64,000 nt of DNA from Ruminococcaceae bacterium UBA5406. Its GTDB lineage: Bacteria > Bacillota > Clostridia > Oscillospirales > Acutalibacteraceae. Shown here one piece after another: positions 16,519 through 24,800 of the stretch; position 1 is the first letter of the stretch; each line of letters opens with the position of its first letter. Under the pieces are notes generated by a model that saw nothing but the letters and a program-made list of their open reading frames with translations, made no database searches and had not been told where the DNA came from. The stretch lies in assembly GCA_002407675.1 (NCBI GenBank), contig DHNW01000024.1, positions 44,612 to 108,611 on the forward strand. Direction: 5' to 3'. A program made the position numbers and the translations under genes.

Positions 16519-19500
16519 TCAGTCTGCCTGCGCGGCCATCCGCCGGTAATAGCGGTACCGCCTTGCAGCAGCACGCTCGGCCTGCTGCATGAGGGCTTCC
16601 GCCTTATCCGGGAACGTCCGATTCAGGGACGCATAGCGGACCTCGCCCTCCAGAAAATCACGAAGCGGCAGGGTTGGCTCGCGGGAATCCAGCACAAACG
16701 GATTTTCGCCCCGCTCCCGGCGCTGGGGATTATAATGGTACAAAGTCCAGTATCCGCTCTGTACAGCCAGCTTAGATTCCGGCTGGGCATACGCCATGCC
16801 CTTGACAATACCGTGGCTGATGCAGGGAGCGTACGCAATGACCACGGACGGCCCCGGGAACGCCTCCGCCTCTTTCAGGACACGGATGAGCTGGTTGGGG
16901 TTTGCGCCCATGGCGACCTGGGCAACGTAGATATTTCCATATGTCATGAAAATCGCGCCGAGGTCTTTTTTGTCCGTCTTTTTGCCGGAAGCGGCAAACT
17001 GGGCAACCGCCCCGGCCGGGGTGGATTTTGACGCCTGCCCGCCCGTATTGGAATAGACTTCGGTATCCACGATCAAAACATTGACGTCGATTCCGAGGTT
17101 CAGGACATGATCCAACCCCCCGAATCCGATATCGTATGCCCAGCCGTCACCGCCGTACATCCACATGGATTTTTTGGTGAGCTGGTCGCTTTCGTGCAGA
17201 ATCTCTTCGCAGAGCGGGCGATCCGCTTCCGCGCGGTCGGCGCGGACAGCCGAAACCACTGCCTCGGCGCGCTCCCGGGTGCCTTCCGCCTGGCGGTACC
17301 CATTGATCCACGCCTTCAAAGCGGCTTTCAGCGGTTCATCCCCGGTCTGCCCCGCCAGCTCTTTAACGCGGGCAGCCAGATGCTCGCGGCGCTGCTGGGT
17401 GGCAAGGCACATGCCAAGCGAAAACTCCGCGTTGTTTTCAAACAGGGAATTGGAGAAGGCCGGCCCGTGCCCGCACCGGTTCTTCGTATACGGGACGCAC
17501 GGCGCCGCGGCGCCCCACGCCTGCGTGCATCCGGTGGCGTTGGCAAGGATCATCCGGTCGCCGAACAGCTGGGTAAGCAGTTTCATATACGGAGTTTCAC
17601 CGCACCCGGCGCACGCCCCGGAGAACTCCAGAAGCGGCTGCTGGAACTGGCTGCCCTTGACTGTGAATTTATTCATCAGGCCGTCTTTCGGGGAAAGTGA
17701 CAGCGAATAGTTCCAGTTGGCCTGCTCGCCCATCTGGGATTCCAGCGGCTGCATCTCAATGGCCTTTTCCGGAGCCGGGCAGACCTGCTCGCAGGAACCG
17801 CACCCGGTGCAGTCCAACGGATCCACCTGCACGCGGAATTCATATCCTTCAAGGCCTTTTCCGGCTGCTTCCACCGTGGCATACGATCCCGGAGCACTCT
17901 GCTTTTCCTTCGGGGTCAAAAGGAACGGACGGATGGAGGCGTGCGGGCAGTAATAGGAACACCAGTTGCACTGGATACATTTTTCGGGATTCCATTTCGG
18001 CACCATGACCGCTGTTCCGCGCTTTTCATATTTTGAAGTCCCAAGAGGAACGGTGCCGTCGGCCGCGTCTGCAAAAGTGCTGACAGGAAGCCCGTCCCCT
18101 TTCTGCGCATTGACGGGAATCAGGACATTCTTTATGTAATCCGGCAGGGTCTTCTCCGGGGCTTTTGCAGCCGAATCCTCCGCATTCTTCCAGTTTTCCG
18201 GAATTTTCACTTCACGGACTTCATCCGCGCCGCGGTCAACGGCGGCTTTGTTCATACTGAGGACTTTTTCACCTTTGCGGCGGTAAGTACTGTCGATTGC
18301 CTGCTTCATGTAGCGTTTGGCGTCTTCAATGGGGAGAATGCCGGCCAGTTTGAAGAACGCAGACTGGAGGACAGTGTTCGTCCGGGTACGCAGGCCGATT
18401 TCTGCCGCAATACGCGTTGCGTCGATTATATAGAAACGAATATGGTTCTGAGCCAGATACCGCTTGACGGACGCGGGCAGCTTTTCTTCGAGCTCTTCCG
18501 GCTTCCAGCCGCAGTTCAGCAGGAATGTCCCGCCGGGCTTCAGGTCGGAAAGGATGTCGTACCGGAACAGGTAGGTCGGTTTATGGCATGCGACGAAATC
18601 CGCCTTGGAAACAAGGTACTCCGAACGGATCGGCTTTTTCCCGAAGCGGAGATGCGAACGGGTCACGCTCCCGGATTTTTTCGTATCGAATTCAAAATAG
18701 CCCTGAACATACTGATCCGTATTGTCGCCGATAATTTTAATGGAGTTCTTGTTGGCGCCGACGGTTCCATCCGAACCGAGGCCCCAGAACTTGCAGCTGA
18801 CAGTATCCGGATCGCCGCTGTCCACCGGTTGGCCGACCGTGAGGGAATGGTGCGTAACATCGTCGCGGATTCCCACGGTGAAATGGTTCATCGGTTCCGG
18901 CTGCTCCAGATTGTCGAAAACCGCAACGATCTGCGCCGGTGTAACATCTTTGGAAGCCAGGCCGTACCGGCCGCCGTAAATGTGCGGGCTGTGGTCGCGG
19001 TTGGCAAAAACGGAGCACACGTCTTCATACAGCGGTTCGCCCTGCGAACCGGGCTCTTTGGTGCGGTCCAGCACAGCCAGTGCGCGGACGGTCTTCGGCA
19101 GAGCACGCAGAAAATAGGACGCCGAAAACGGGCGGAACAGCCTAACCTGAAGATAACCGACTTTGCGGCCCTGCTTTTGCAGGAGATCGACGACTTCCTG
19201 CGCTGTGCCGCTGACAGAGCCCATGGCAACGATTACATATTCTGCATCCGGTGCGCCGTAATAATTGAAAAGATGGTAGTCGCGCCCGGTGATCCGGCTG
19301 ATTTCACCCATGTACTTTTCCACAATGTCCGGGATAGCCTCGTAATAGCGGTTGGCTGCCTCACGCGCCTGGAAGTAGATATCCGGGTTCTGGACCGTGC
19401 TGCGCTGAATGGGGTGATCCGGGTTCAAGGCGTTCGCACGGAACGCTTCCAGGGCCTTTTGGTTCACCAGGGGCCGCAGGTCTTCGTAATCCATGACTTC

Positions 19501-20055
19501 AACCTTCTGGATCTCGTGCGAAGTGCGGAACCCGTCAAAGAAATGCAGAAACGGGACGCGGCCCTCAATGGCAGCCAAATGCGGCACGGCGGTCAGATCC
19601 ATGACTTCCTGGACGCTGCCGTCGCAGATCATGGCAAGGCCGGTCTGCCGGCAGGCCATTACGTCCGAATGATCCCCAAAAATGGAGAAAGCGTGAGTGC
19701 CGACGGTCCGGGAACTGACATGCAGAACACCGGGAAGCAGCTCGCCGCTGAGGCGGTACAGGGCCGGGATCATCAGCATCAGCCCCTGCGAAGCGGTATA
19801 AGACGTAGTGAGGGCCCCGGCCTCCAGAGCGCCATGCATAGCGCCGGCTGCCCCGCACTCGCTTTCCATCTCTACCAGACGGACCGGCTGGCCGAAAAGG
19901 TTCTTCTTTCCGTTCGCGGCCCAGACATCCACATGCTCCGCCATCGGCGAAGACGGCGTGATCGGGTAAATGGTGGAAACTTCCGTAAACGCATACGAAA
20001 CATATGCGGCAGCTTCATTTCCGTCCATGGTTTTGGTCTTTCTTTTCATTGTCAT
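16519..20055 (-). CDS. nifJ: Pyruvate:ferredoxin (flavodoxin) oxidoreductase
   Basis: 1178 aa from ATG at 20055, seven bases after AGGAGG; an in-frame start at 20088 lacks such a site. Domain order is that of homodimeric PFOR: N-terminal pyrimidine-binding domain (TIYPITPSSPMAEH), central gamma domain, two [4Fe-4S] motifs (CIQCNWCSYYCP and CTGCGSCEQVCP), then the thiamine-diphosphate domain (CAGCGETPY, MYGGDGWAYDIG). A further Cys ligand for the proximal cluster is expected in the C-terminal region. It oxidises pyruvate to acetyl-CoA and CO2 and reduces ferredoxin, the central step of clostridial fermentation. Monocistronic, with its own strong promoter. Confidence 0.97.
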   Translation of the reverse strand: MTMKRKTKTMDGNEAAAYVSYAFTEVSTIYPITPSSPMAEHVDVWAANGKKNLFGQPVRLVEMESECGAAGAMHGALEAGALTTSYTASQGLMLMIPALYRLSGELLPGVLHVSSRTVGTHAFSIFGDHSDVMACRQTGLAMICDGSVQEVMDLTAVPHLAAIEGRVPFLHFFDGFRTSHEIQKVEVMDYEDLRPLVNQKALEAFRANALNPDHPIQRSTVQNPDIYFQAREAANRYYEAIPDIVEKYMGEISRITGRDYHLFNYYGAPDAEYVIVAMGSVSGTAQEVVDLLQKQGRKVGYLQVRLFRPFSASYFLRALPKTVRALAVLDRTKEPGSQGEPLYEDVCSVFANRDHSPHIYGGRYGLASKDVTPAQIVAVFDNLEQPEPMNHFTVGIRDDVTHHSLTVGQPVDSGDPDTVSCKFWGLGSDGTVGANKNSIKIIGDNTDQYVQGYFEFDTKKSGSVTRSHLRFGKKPIRSEYLVSKADFVACHKPTYLFRYDILSDLKPGGTFLLNCGWKPEELEEKLPASVKRYLAQNHIRFYIIDATRIAAEIGLRTRTNTVLQSAFFKLAGILPIEDAKRYMKQAIDSTYRRKGEKVLSMNKAAVDRGADEVREVKIPENWKNAEDSAAKAPEKTLPDYIKNVLIPVNAQKGDGLPVSTFADAADGTVPLGTSKYEKRGTAVMVPKWNPEKCIQCNWCSYYCPHASIRPFLLTPKEKQSAPGSYATVEAAGKGLEGYEFRVQVDPLDCTGCGSCEQVCPAPEKAIEMQPLESQMGEQANWNYSLSLSPKDGLMNKFTVKGSQFQQPLLEFSGACAGCGETPYMKLLTQLFGDRMILANATGCTQAWGAAAPCVPYTKNRCGHGPAFSNSLFENNAEFSLGMCLATQQRREHLAARVKELAGQTGDEPLKAALKAWINGYRQAEGTRERAEAVVSAVRADRAEADRPLCEEILHESDQLTKKSMWMYGGDGWAYDIGFGGLDHVLNLGIDVNVLIVDTEVYSNTGGQASKSTPAGAVAQFAASGKKTDKKDLGAIFMTYGNIYVAQVAMGANPNQLIRVLKEAEAFPGPSVVIAYAPCISHGIVKGMAYAQPESKLAVQSGYWTLYHYNPQRRERGENPFVLDSREPTLPLRDFLEGEVRYASLNRTFPDKAEALMQQAERAAARRYRYYRRMAAQAD

Positions 20056-20135
20056 CCGTATTCCTCCTGTATTCTCCTGCCAAATCACCGGGCAGTGTAT
20101 TTCCGGATAAAAAATTGCTTCATCTAATATTTAAC

Positions 20136-20164
20136 ACTATATAATGTAATGATAAAAATGTCAA
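20136..20164 (-). promoter_or_regulatory. nifJ: Promoter of nifJ
   Basis: Minus strand: -35 TTGACA (20164-20159), exact 17-bp spacer, -10 TATAGT (20141-20136). A near-consensus promoter about 80 bp from the nifJ start, fitting a highly expressed enzyme. Confidence 0.82.
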
Positions 20165-20194
20165 GAAAGGAGCGGGTGCGGTTTTCCGAAAGAA

Positions 20195-20223
20195 TTGTAT
20201 CCCGGCGGCGGAAATGATAAAAT
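20195..20223 (+). promoter_or_regulatory. Possible promoter of the histidine kinase operon
   Basis: TTGTAT (20195-20200), 17-bp spacer, TAAAAT (20218-20223), just before the kinase ribosome site GGGGAGGG. It would give a very short leader. Weak match. Confidence 0.35.
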
Positions 20224-20248
20224 AAGAGCCAAGGGGAGGGAGCCGGCT

Positions 20249-21328
20249 GTGACGGAAGAAAAAATGGAAGACCAGACCGCCCTGTTTTTGTGCTGCCTGA
20301 TATTTTACCTCTGCACGCCTGAGTTCGGCGCCAGGGTTCTCCCCGTCGTCCTCGCCGTCGCCTTCACGGCTTTCAGTATTTATTTCAGCCGCGCAGAAAT
20401 CCAGGCGGCATTTGCCGCGGGGTATATTGCCTGGTGCTTGTTTTTGCCGGGGATGACCGCGTTTCTGCCTGCAGTATGCTACGCCGTGCTGGCCACCAAG
20501 TACCGGTATCTGTGCCTTACGGGCCTGATCCCCCTTATTTCTTTCTGGTGCCATTCCAGCACGGCAGCCATTGCGGGGACGGTGCTGCTGCCCATTCTGG
20601 GGCTTCTGCTGGAACACCGGTCACTGGAAGTGGAAACGCTGAAGCAAAAGTCCAACCATCTGCGTGACAGCGGCAAAGAACTTTCAACAACGCTGGAGCG
20701 GCAGAACCGTAAGCTTCTGGAACAGCAGGACACCGGTATCCGGCTGGCTACGCTGGACGAACGCAACCGGATTGCGCGCGATATTCACGACAGCGTGGGG
20801 CATCTGCTTTCCAGCTCAATTCTTCAGGTGGGCGCGCTCCTTGCCGTAAACCGGGACGAAAAGCTCCGGGAAAACCTGCTCGCGCTGAAAGACACCCTTT
20901 CCAGCGCCATGGATGCAATCCGGAGCAGCGTGCACGGGCTGTACGGCGAATCCATCGACCTGTACGCCCAGATAAACCAACTGGTGCGGAATTTTACATT
21001 CTGCAAGCTGGATCTGTGCTATGAACTGGAAAGCGAACCGCCGACAAAACTGAAATACGCTTTTATCGCCATTACAAAGGAAGCGCTGACCAACATCGTC
21101 CGCCATTCGGACGCAACCGCTGCCAAAGTTACTTTTCACGAACACCCCGCACTCTACCAGCTGATTATCTCAGACAACGGGCATGTGAAAAACTTTGATC
21201 CGGACGGCGGCATCGGCCTCAAAAATATCGCCCAGCGCGTAGAATCGTTTCACGGCAACCTGAATCTGCTGACGCGGAACGGATTTACAGTCTTTATTTC
21301 TATCCCGAAGGGGGACATAAAAAAATGA
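20249..21328 (+). CDS. Sensor histidine kinase, NarL-type (HisKA_3)
   Basis: 359 aa from GTG at 20249, 8 bp after GGGGAGGG; the longer reading from 20195 has no ribosome site. The first 125 residues hold several membrane segments. A coiled-coil region leads to the dimerisation/phosphoacceptor box RNRIARDIHDSVGH (His about residue 180). The ATPase domain shows the N box (EALTNIVRHSDA) and G box (ISDNGHV, GGIGLKNIAQRV). It should autophosphorylate and pass phosphate to the response regulator encoded 4 bp overlapping downstream. Stimulus unknown. Confidence 0.92.
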   Translation: MTEEKMEDQTALFLCCLIFYLCTPEFGARVLPVVLAVAFTAFSIYFSRAEIQAAFAAGYIAWCLFLPGMTAFLPAVCYAVLATKYRYLCLTGLIPLISFWCHSSTAAIAGTVLLPILGLLLEHRSLEVETLKQKSNHLRDSGKELSTTLERQNRKLLEQQDTGIRLATLDERNRIARDIHDSVGHLLSSSILQVGALLAVNRDEKLRENLLALKDTLSSAMDAIRSSVHGLYGESIDLYAQINQLVRNFTFCKLDLCYELESEPPTKLKYAFIAITKEALTNIVRHSDATAAKVTFHEHPALYQLIISDNGHVKNFDPDGGIGLKNIAQRVESFHGNLNLLTRNGFTVFISIPKGDIKK

Positions 21329-21939
21329 AAGTCTTGGTTGTTGACGATGACCGGCTGGTTTCTTCTTCGCTGAAAACCATTCTGGAAGCCGGCGGCGTAG
21401 AAGTGGCCGGAACCCTGAACAGCGGAGAGCAGGCTGCGGAACAGTATGAAACCCTCCGCCCGGACGTCCTCCTGATGGATATCCGGATGAAGGACATAAC
21501 GGGGCTTGAGGTGGCGGAAGCGATCCTGAAACGCCACCCGGATGCAAAAATCCTGTTTCTGACCACGTTTTCCGACGACGAATACATTGCCAGAGCTCTG
21601 CAGCTCGGTGCAAAGGGATACATCCTCAAGCAGGATTTTGAAAGCATTGTGCCATCTGTAAAAGCGGTCTATCTTGGCCAGCGGGTTTTCGGCGACGAAA
21701 TCGTATCACGCCTGCCGGCCATGAAAGGCGGAGCCAAACCGGATCTCGGAGAATACGGGCTGAACGGACGGGAGCAGGAACTGCTGACGCAGGTTGCCAG
21801 CGGGCTTTCAAACCGGGAAATTGCCGAAAAGCTGTTCCTGAGCGAAGGGACCGTGCGGAACTACATCAGCGCTCTGCTGGAAAAGCTCGGCCTGCGAAAT
21901 CGGACACAGCTGGCTATTTTTTACTATCAGCATCAGTAA
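21325..21939 (+). CDS. NarL/LuxR-family response regulator
   Basis: 204 aa; ATGA overlap with the kinase shows translational coupling. Receiver domain residues 1-120 with acidic pair DDD (7-9), phospho-Asp52 in LLMDIRM, Thr in FLTTF and Lys in LKQDF. A LuxR-type helix-turn-helix spans about 140-204 (GREQELLTQVASGLSNREIAEKL split over two helices, then GTVRNYISALLEKL). DNA target unknown; the pair may act on its own promoter or on genes elsewhere. Confidence 0.94.
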   Translation: MKVLVVDDDRLVSSSLKTILEAGGVEVAGTLNSGEQAAEQYETLRPDVLLMDIRMKDITGLEVAEAILKRHPDAKILFLTTFSDDEYIARALQLGAKGYILKQDFESIVPSVKAVYLGQRVFGDEIVSRLPAMKGGAKPDLGEYGLNGREQELLTQVASGLSNREIAEKLFLSEGTVRNYISALLEKLGLRNRTQLAIFYYQHQ

Positions 21940-21959
21940 CCGGACAGAAAGGCATATGA

Positions 21960-22802
21960 ATGGAATTTTATGAACAAGCGGAACGGAGTATCCAGAAAAA
22001 ATACCGCAGAGAACTCTGGATCCCTTTCCTGACCGCCGTGAAAAAATACCGCCTGATTGCAGAGGGCGACCGAATCGCCGTATGTATCTCCGGAGGAAAA
22101 GATTCGACCCTGCTGGCAAAGTGCATACAGCACCTGCAAAAGTACAGCGATTTCCCGTTTGAAGCAGAATACCTTGTAATGGATCCCGGCTACAGCCCGG
22201 AAAACCGGGAACGGATTGCGGAAAATTCGAAAGCGCTTCATATTCCGATTCGTATATTTGACACTAAAATATACGATATTGTATCAAGAACCGGGCGTTC
22301 CCCCTGCTACCTGTGCGCGAAAATGCGCCGGGGATGCCTTTACAAATTTGCCCGGGAACTCGGCTGCAATAAAATTGCGCTCGGGCACCACTTTGACGAC
22401 GTAATTGAAACGATCCTGATGAGCCTGCTGTACGGCGCGGAAATCCGCACCATGATGCCGAAACTGCACAGCCTGCATTACCCGGGAATGGAACTCATCC
22501 GCCCGCTGTACCTGGTAAGGGAAAGCAGCATTGCCGCATGGGAACGCTACAACGGGCTTTCATTCCTACGGTGCGCCTGCCGGTTTACAGAACAGTGCGC
22601 TGCGGGCTGCGGCGGCTCCAAACGGCAGGAAATGAAGGAGCTGATCCGAAAACTAGAGGCGGAAAACCCGAATATCGGCAAAAATATCTTTCACAGCGTG
22701 GAAAACGTCAATTTGGAGACCATTATCAGCTACCGGGACGGAAACGGAACCCACAGCTTTCTGGACGGATATGAGACGGCTGCACCGAAAGGGCTTAGTT
22801 GA
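21960..22802 (+). CDS. TtcA-family PP-loop ATPase (tRNA thiolation type)
   Basis: 280 aa. PP-loop SGGKDS at residues 44-49. A Cys pair CYLC (116, 119) and a C-terminal Cys cluster (204, 206, 213, 217) could hold an Fe-S cluster as in TtcA/TtuA enzymes, which adenylate a tRNA base and add sulfur. GHHFDDVIETILMSLLYG matches the TtcA core. The exact tRNA position modified is not certain; the family also includes proteins of unknown target. It follows the two-component genes by 20 bp and its end overlaps the long reading of the next gene only. Confidence 0.82.
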   Translation: MEFYEQAERSIQKKYRRELWIPFLTAVKKYRLIAEGDRIAVCISGGKDSTLLAKCIQHLQKYSDFPFEAEYLVMDPGYSPENRERIAENSKALHIPIRIFDTKIYDIVSRTGRSPCYLCAKMRRGCLYKFARELGCNKIALGHHFDDVIETILMSLLYGAEIRTMMPKLHSLHYPGMELIRPLYLVRESSIAAWERYNGLSFLRCACRFTEQCAAGCGGSKRQEMKELIRKLEAENPNIGKNIFHSVENVNLETIISYRDGNGTHSFLDGYETAAPKGLS

Positions 22803-22857
22803 TGCACTCTGTTTTTTCTGCTATGATTGGGAAAGAATACTTGGGAAGGTGACAGAA

Positions 22858-23814
22858 TTGCGCATTACAGTCATCGGGTGCGGCCGCTGGGGAGGATTCC
22901 TCGCCTGGTATCTGGACCGGCTGGGCCACACGGTAACGCTTTACGGCCGGGAGAGTTCTCAAAAGCTGAAACAGTTTCGGGAAACCGGCACCAACGGGCT
23001 GGTAACGCTGAACAAAAACATCCGCCTGACTTCCGGCCTGCGGGAAGCGGCGGATTCCGCGGAGATCCTTGTGATTTCCGTCGGCGCTCAGGGGTTCCGC
23101 TCCCTGATGCAGCAGCTTGCCTGCCAAGATCTCGGCGGAAAAACCGCCGTTCTCTGCATGAAAGGGCTGGAAGCCGAAACCGGCAAACGCCTGACGCAGA
23201 TTTTTGAGGAATACGCTCCTGAGGTCCCCGTGGCCATTTGGGTCGGGCCGGGGCATGTGCAGGATTTTACCCGGGGAATCCCAAACTGCATGGTAATCGA
23301 CAGCAAAAGCATGGAAGTCAAGAAATATCTAGTCGGAGCCTTCTCCAGCGGCCTCATCCGCTTTTACTACGGGGACGACCTGCTGGGGAATGAAATCGGC
23401 GCCGCTTCTAAAAACGTGATCGGCATTGCGGCTGGCATGCTGGACGGGCTGGATAAAACCGCCTTGAAAGGCGCCCTGATGTCGCGCGGGACACGCGAAA
23501 TTGCCCGGCTGATCAAGGCCATGGGCGGGCGGGAAATCACGGCCTACGGCCTTGCACACCTCGGCGACTACGAAGCGACGGTGTTTTCCCCCTACAGCCA
23601 TAACCGGAAATTCGGGGAACGGTTTGTCCGCGGGGAAAGCTACGGCGAACTGGCAGAAGGCGTGGCTACAACGACAGCTCTTTTAAAGCTGGGAGACGAA
23701 TACGGCGTGGATCTGCCCATCTCCCGTGCGGTGGACGAAGTGATTAACGGCGGCAGGGAACCCAACCGGGTTCTTTCTGACCTGTTTTTGCGAAGTCTCA
23801 AGATGGAATTTTAA
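22858..23814 (+). CDS. NAD(P)H-dependent glycerol-3-phosphate dehydrogenase-like protein (GpsA family)
   Basis: 318 aa from TTG at 22858, with GGGAAGG 8 bp upstream; GTG at 22849 is the alternative. A Rossmann fold starts at residue 2 (ITVIGCGRWGGFLAWYL). The GpsA catalytic region is present: NEIGAASKNVIGIAAG with the active Lys, then HLGDYEATVFSPYSHNRKFGE. It would reduce dihydroxyacetone phosphate to sn-glycerol-3-phosphate for phospholipids. The N-terminal glycine motif and the GLGD box (here HLGD) differ from classical GpsA, so a paralogue with altered substrate is possible. Confidence 0.82.
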   Translation: MRITVIGCGRWGGFLAWYLDRLGHTVTLYGRESSQKLKQFRETGTNGLVTLNKNIRLTSGLREAADSAEILVISVGAQGFRSLMQQLACQDLGGKTAVLCMKGLEAETGKRLTQIFEEYAPEVPVAIWVGPGHVQDFTRGIPNCMVIDSKSMEVKKYLVGAFSSGLIRFYYGDDLLGNEIGAASKNVIGIAAGMLDGLDKTALKGALMSRGTREIARLIKAMGGREITAYGLAHLGDYEATVFSPYSHNRKFGERFVRGESYGELAEGVATTTALLKLGDEYGVDLPISRAVDEVINGGREPNRVLSDLFLRSLKMEF

Positions 23815-23815
23815 G

Positions 23816-23844
23816 TTGACAAAATTAGTATAGAATCTTACAAT
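23816..23844 (+). promoter_or_regulatory. Promoter of the Mrp/NBP35 gene
   Basis: -35 TTGACA (23816-23821), exact 17-bp spacer, -10 TACAAT (23839-23844). It begins immediately after the stop codon of the gpsA-like gene and lies 45 bp before the mrp start. Confidence 0.82.
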
Positions 23845-23888
23845 AGAAATCGGGCAGAAATCGGAAAAAGTCATAGAGGAGAATTTCA

Positions 23889-24737
23889 ATGAGTGAAGAA
23901 AACTGCAACCACAACTGTTCCTCGTGCGGGGAAGACTGCCCCTCGCGCAAAAGTCCCGCGGATCTGATTGAAAAGCCGAATCCGCTGAGCCATGTTGGAA
24001 AAGTGATCGGCGTTGTCAGCGGCAAGGGCGGCGTGGGCAAAAGCCTAGTTACCTCGCTGCTGGCGGTGCTTTTAAACCGGCGCGGCCTTCACACAGGTGT
24101 GCTGGATGCCGACGTGACCGGGCCTTCCATCCCCAAGGTATTTGGAGTGCACGGCAAAGTGCAGGGCAATGACCACGGCATTTTCCCGGCAAAAACCAAA
24201 ACGGGAATTGACATCATCTCAGTAAACCTGCTTCTGGACGACGAAAGCGCCCCGGTTGTCTGGCGCGGGCCGCTGATCGGCAACATTGTCAAGCAGTTCT
24301 GGACCGATGTCATCTGGGACAAGGTAGACTGCCTGTTTGTCGACATGCCGCCGGGCACGGGCGACGTTCCGCTGACGGTTTTCCAGTCCGTGCCGGTGGA
24401 TGGAATCGTAGTCGTCACATCACCGCAGGAGCTGGTGTCACTGATCGTTTCCAAAGCCGTGAACATGGCAAAGATGATGAATATCCCCATTGTGGGAATT
24501 GTGGAAAACATGAGCTATGTGAAATGTCCGGACTGCGGAAAAGAAATTAAGGTCTTCGGGGAAAGCCACCTGGACGAAACGGCTGAAAAATATGACCTGA
24601 ACATCCTCGGCAGGCTCCCGATTGACCCGGACGTCGCCCGGAAATGCGACGCGGGCCTCGTGGAGAACATTGAGGCTCCATGGCTGAAACAGGCGGCGGA
24701 CGCTGTGCAGAACTTAAAAAGAAAAGATTCAAAATAA
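23889..24737 (+). CDS. Mrp/NBP35-family Fe-S cluster carrier ATPase
   Basis: 282 aa, ATG after AGAGGAG. The deviant Walker A GKGGVGKS (about residue 45) and the Switch region VDMPPGTGDVPLTVF are diagnostic. The N-terminus has Cys residues (CNHNCSSCGEDC) as in NBP35-type proteins, and a CxxC pair follows in YVKCPDCGKE, the cluster-binding site of the family. It transfers Fe-S clusters to apo-enzymes, fitting a genome rich in Fe-S enzymes (nifJ, activase). Monocistronic with promoter and terminator. Confidence 0.93.
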   Translation: MSEENCNHNCSSCGEDCPSRKSPADLIEKPNPLSHVGKVIGVVSGKGGVGKSLVTSLLAVLLNRRGLHTGVLDADVTGPSIPKVFGVHGKVQGNDHGIFPAKTKTGIDIISVNLLLDDESAPVVWRGPLIGNIVKQFWTDVIWDKVDCLFVDMPPGTGDVPLTVFQSVPVDGIVVVTSPQELVSLIVSKAVNMAKMMNIPIVGIVENMSYVKCPDCGKEIKVFGESHLDETAEKYDLNILGRLPIDPDVARKCDAGLVENIEAPWLKQAADAVQNLKRKDSK

Positions 24738-24743
24738 GCGCAG

Positions 24744-24784
24744 AAATACCGGGGAAGCCGGATTGGCCGCCCCGGTATTTTTTT
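24744..24784 (+). terminator. Terminator of the Mrp gene
   Basis: AAATACCGGGG (24744-24754) pairs with CCCCGGTATTT (24770-24780), with an inner GCC/GGC stem, then a T-run to 24784. Confidence 0.9.
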
Positions 24785-24800
24785 GTCTTTCCGAGCCGGT

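Noticed and set aside
18442..20127. 561-codon plus-strand frame opposite nifJ
   Set aside because: Antisense shadow of a strongly biased gene. It runs over the nifJ promoter and has no recognisable domain.
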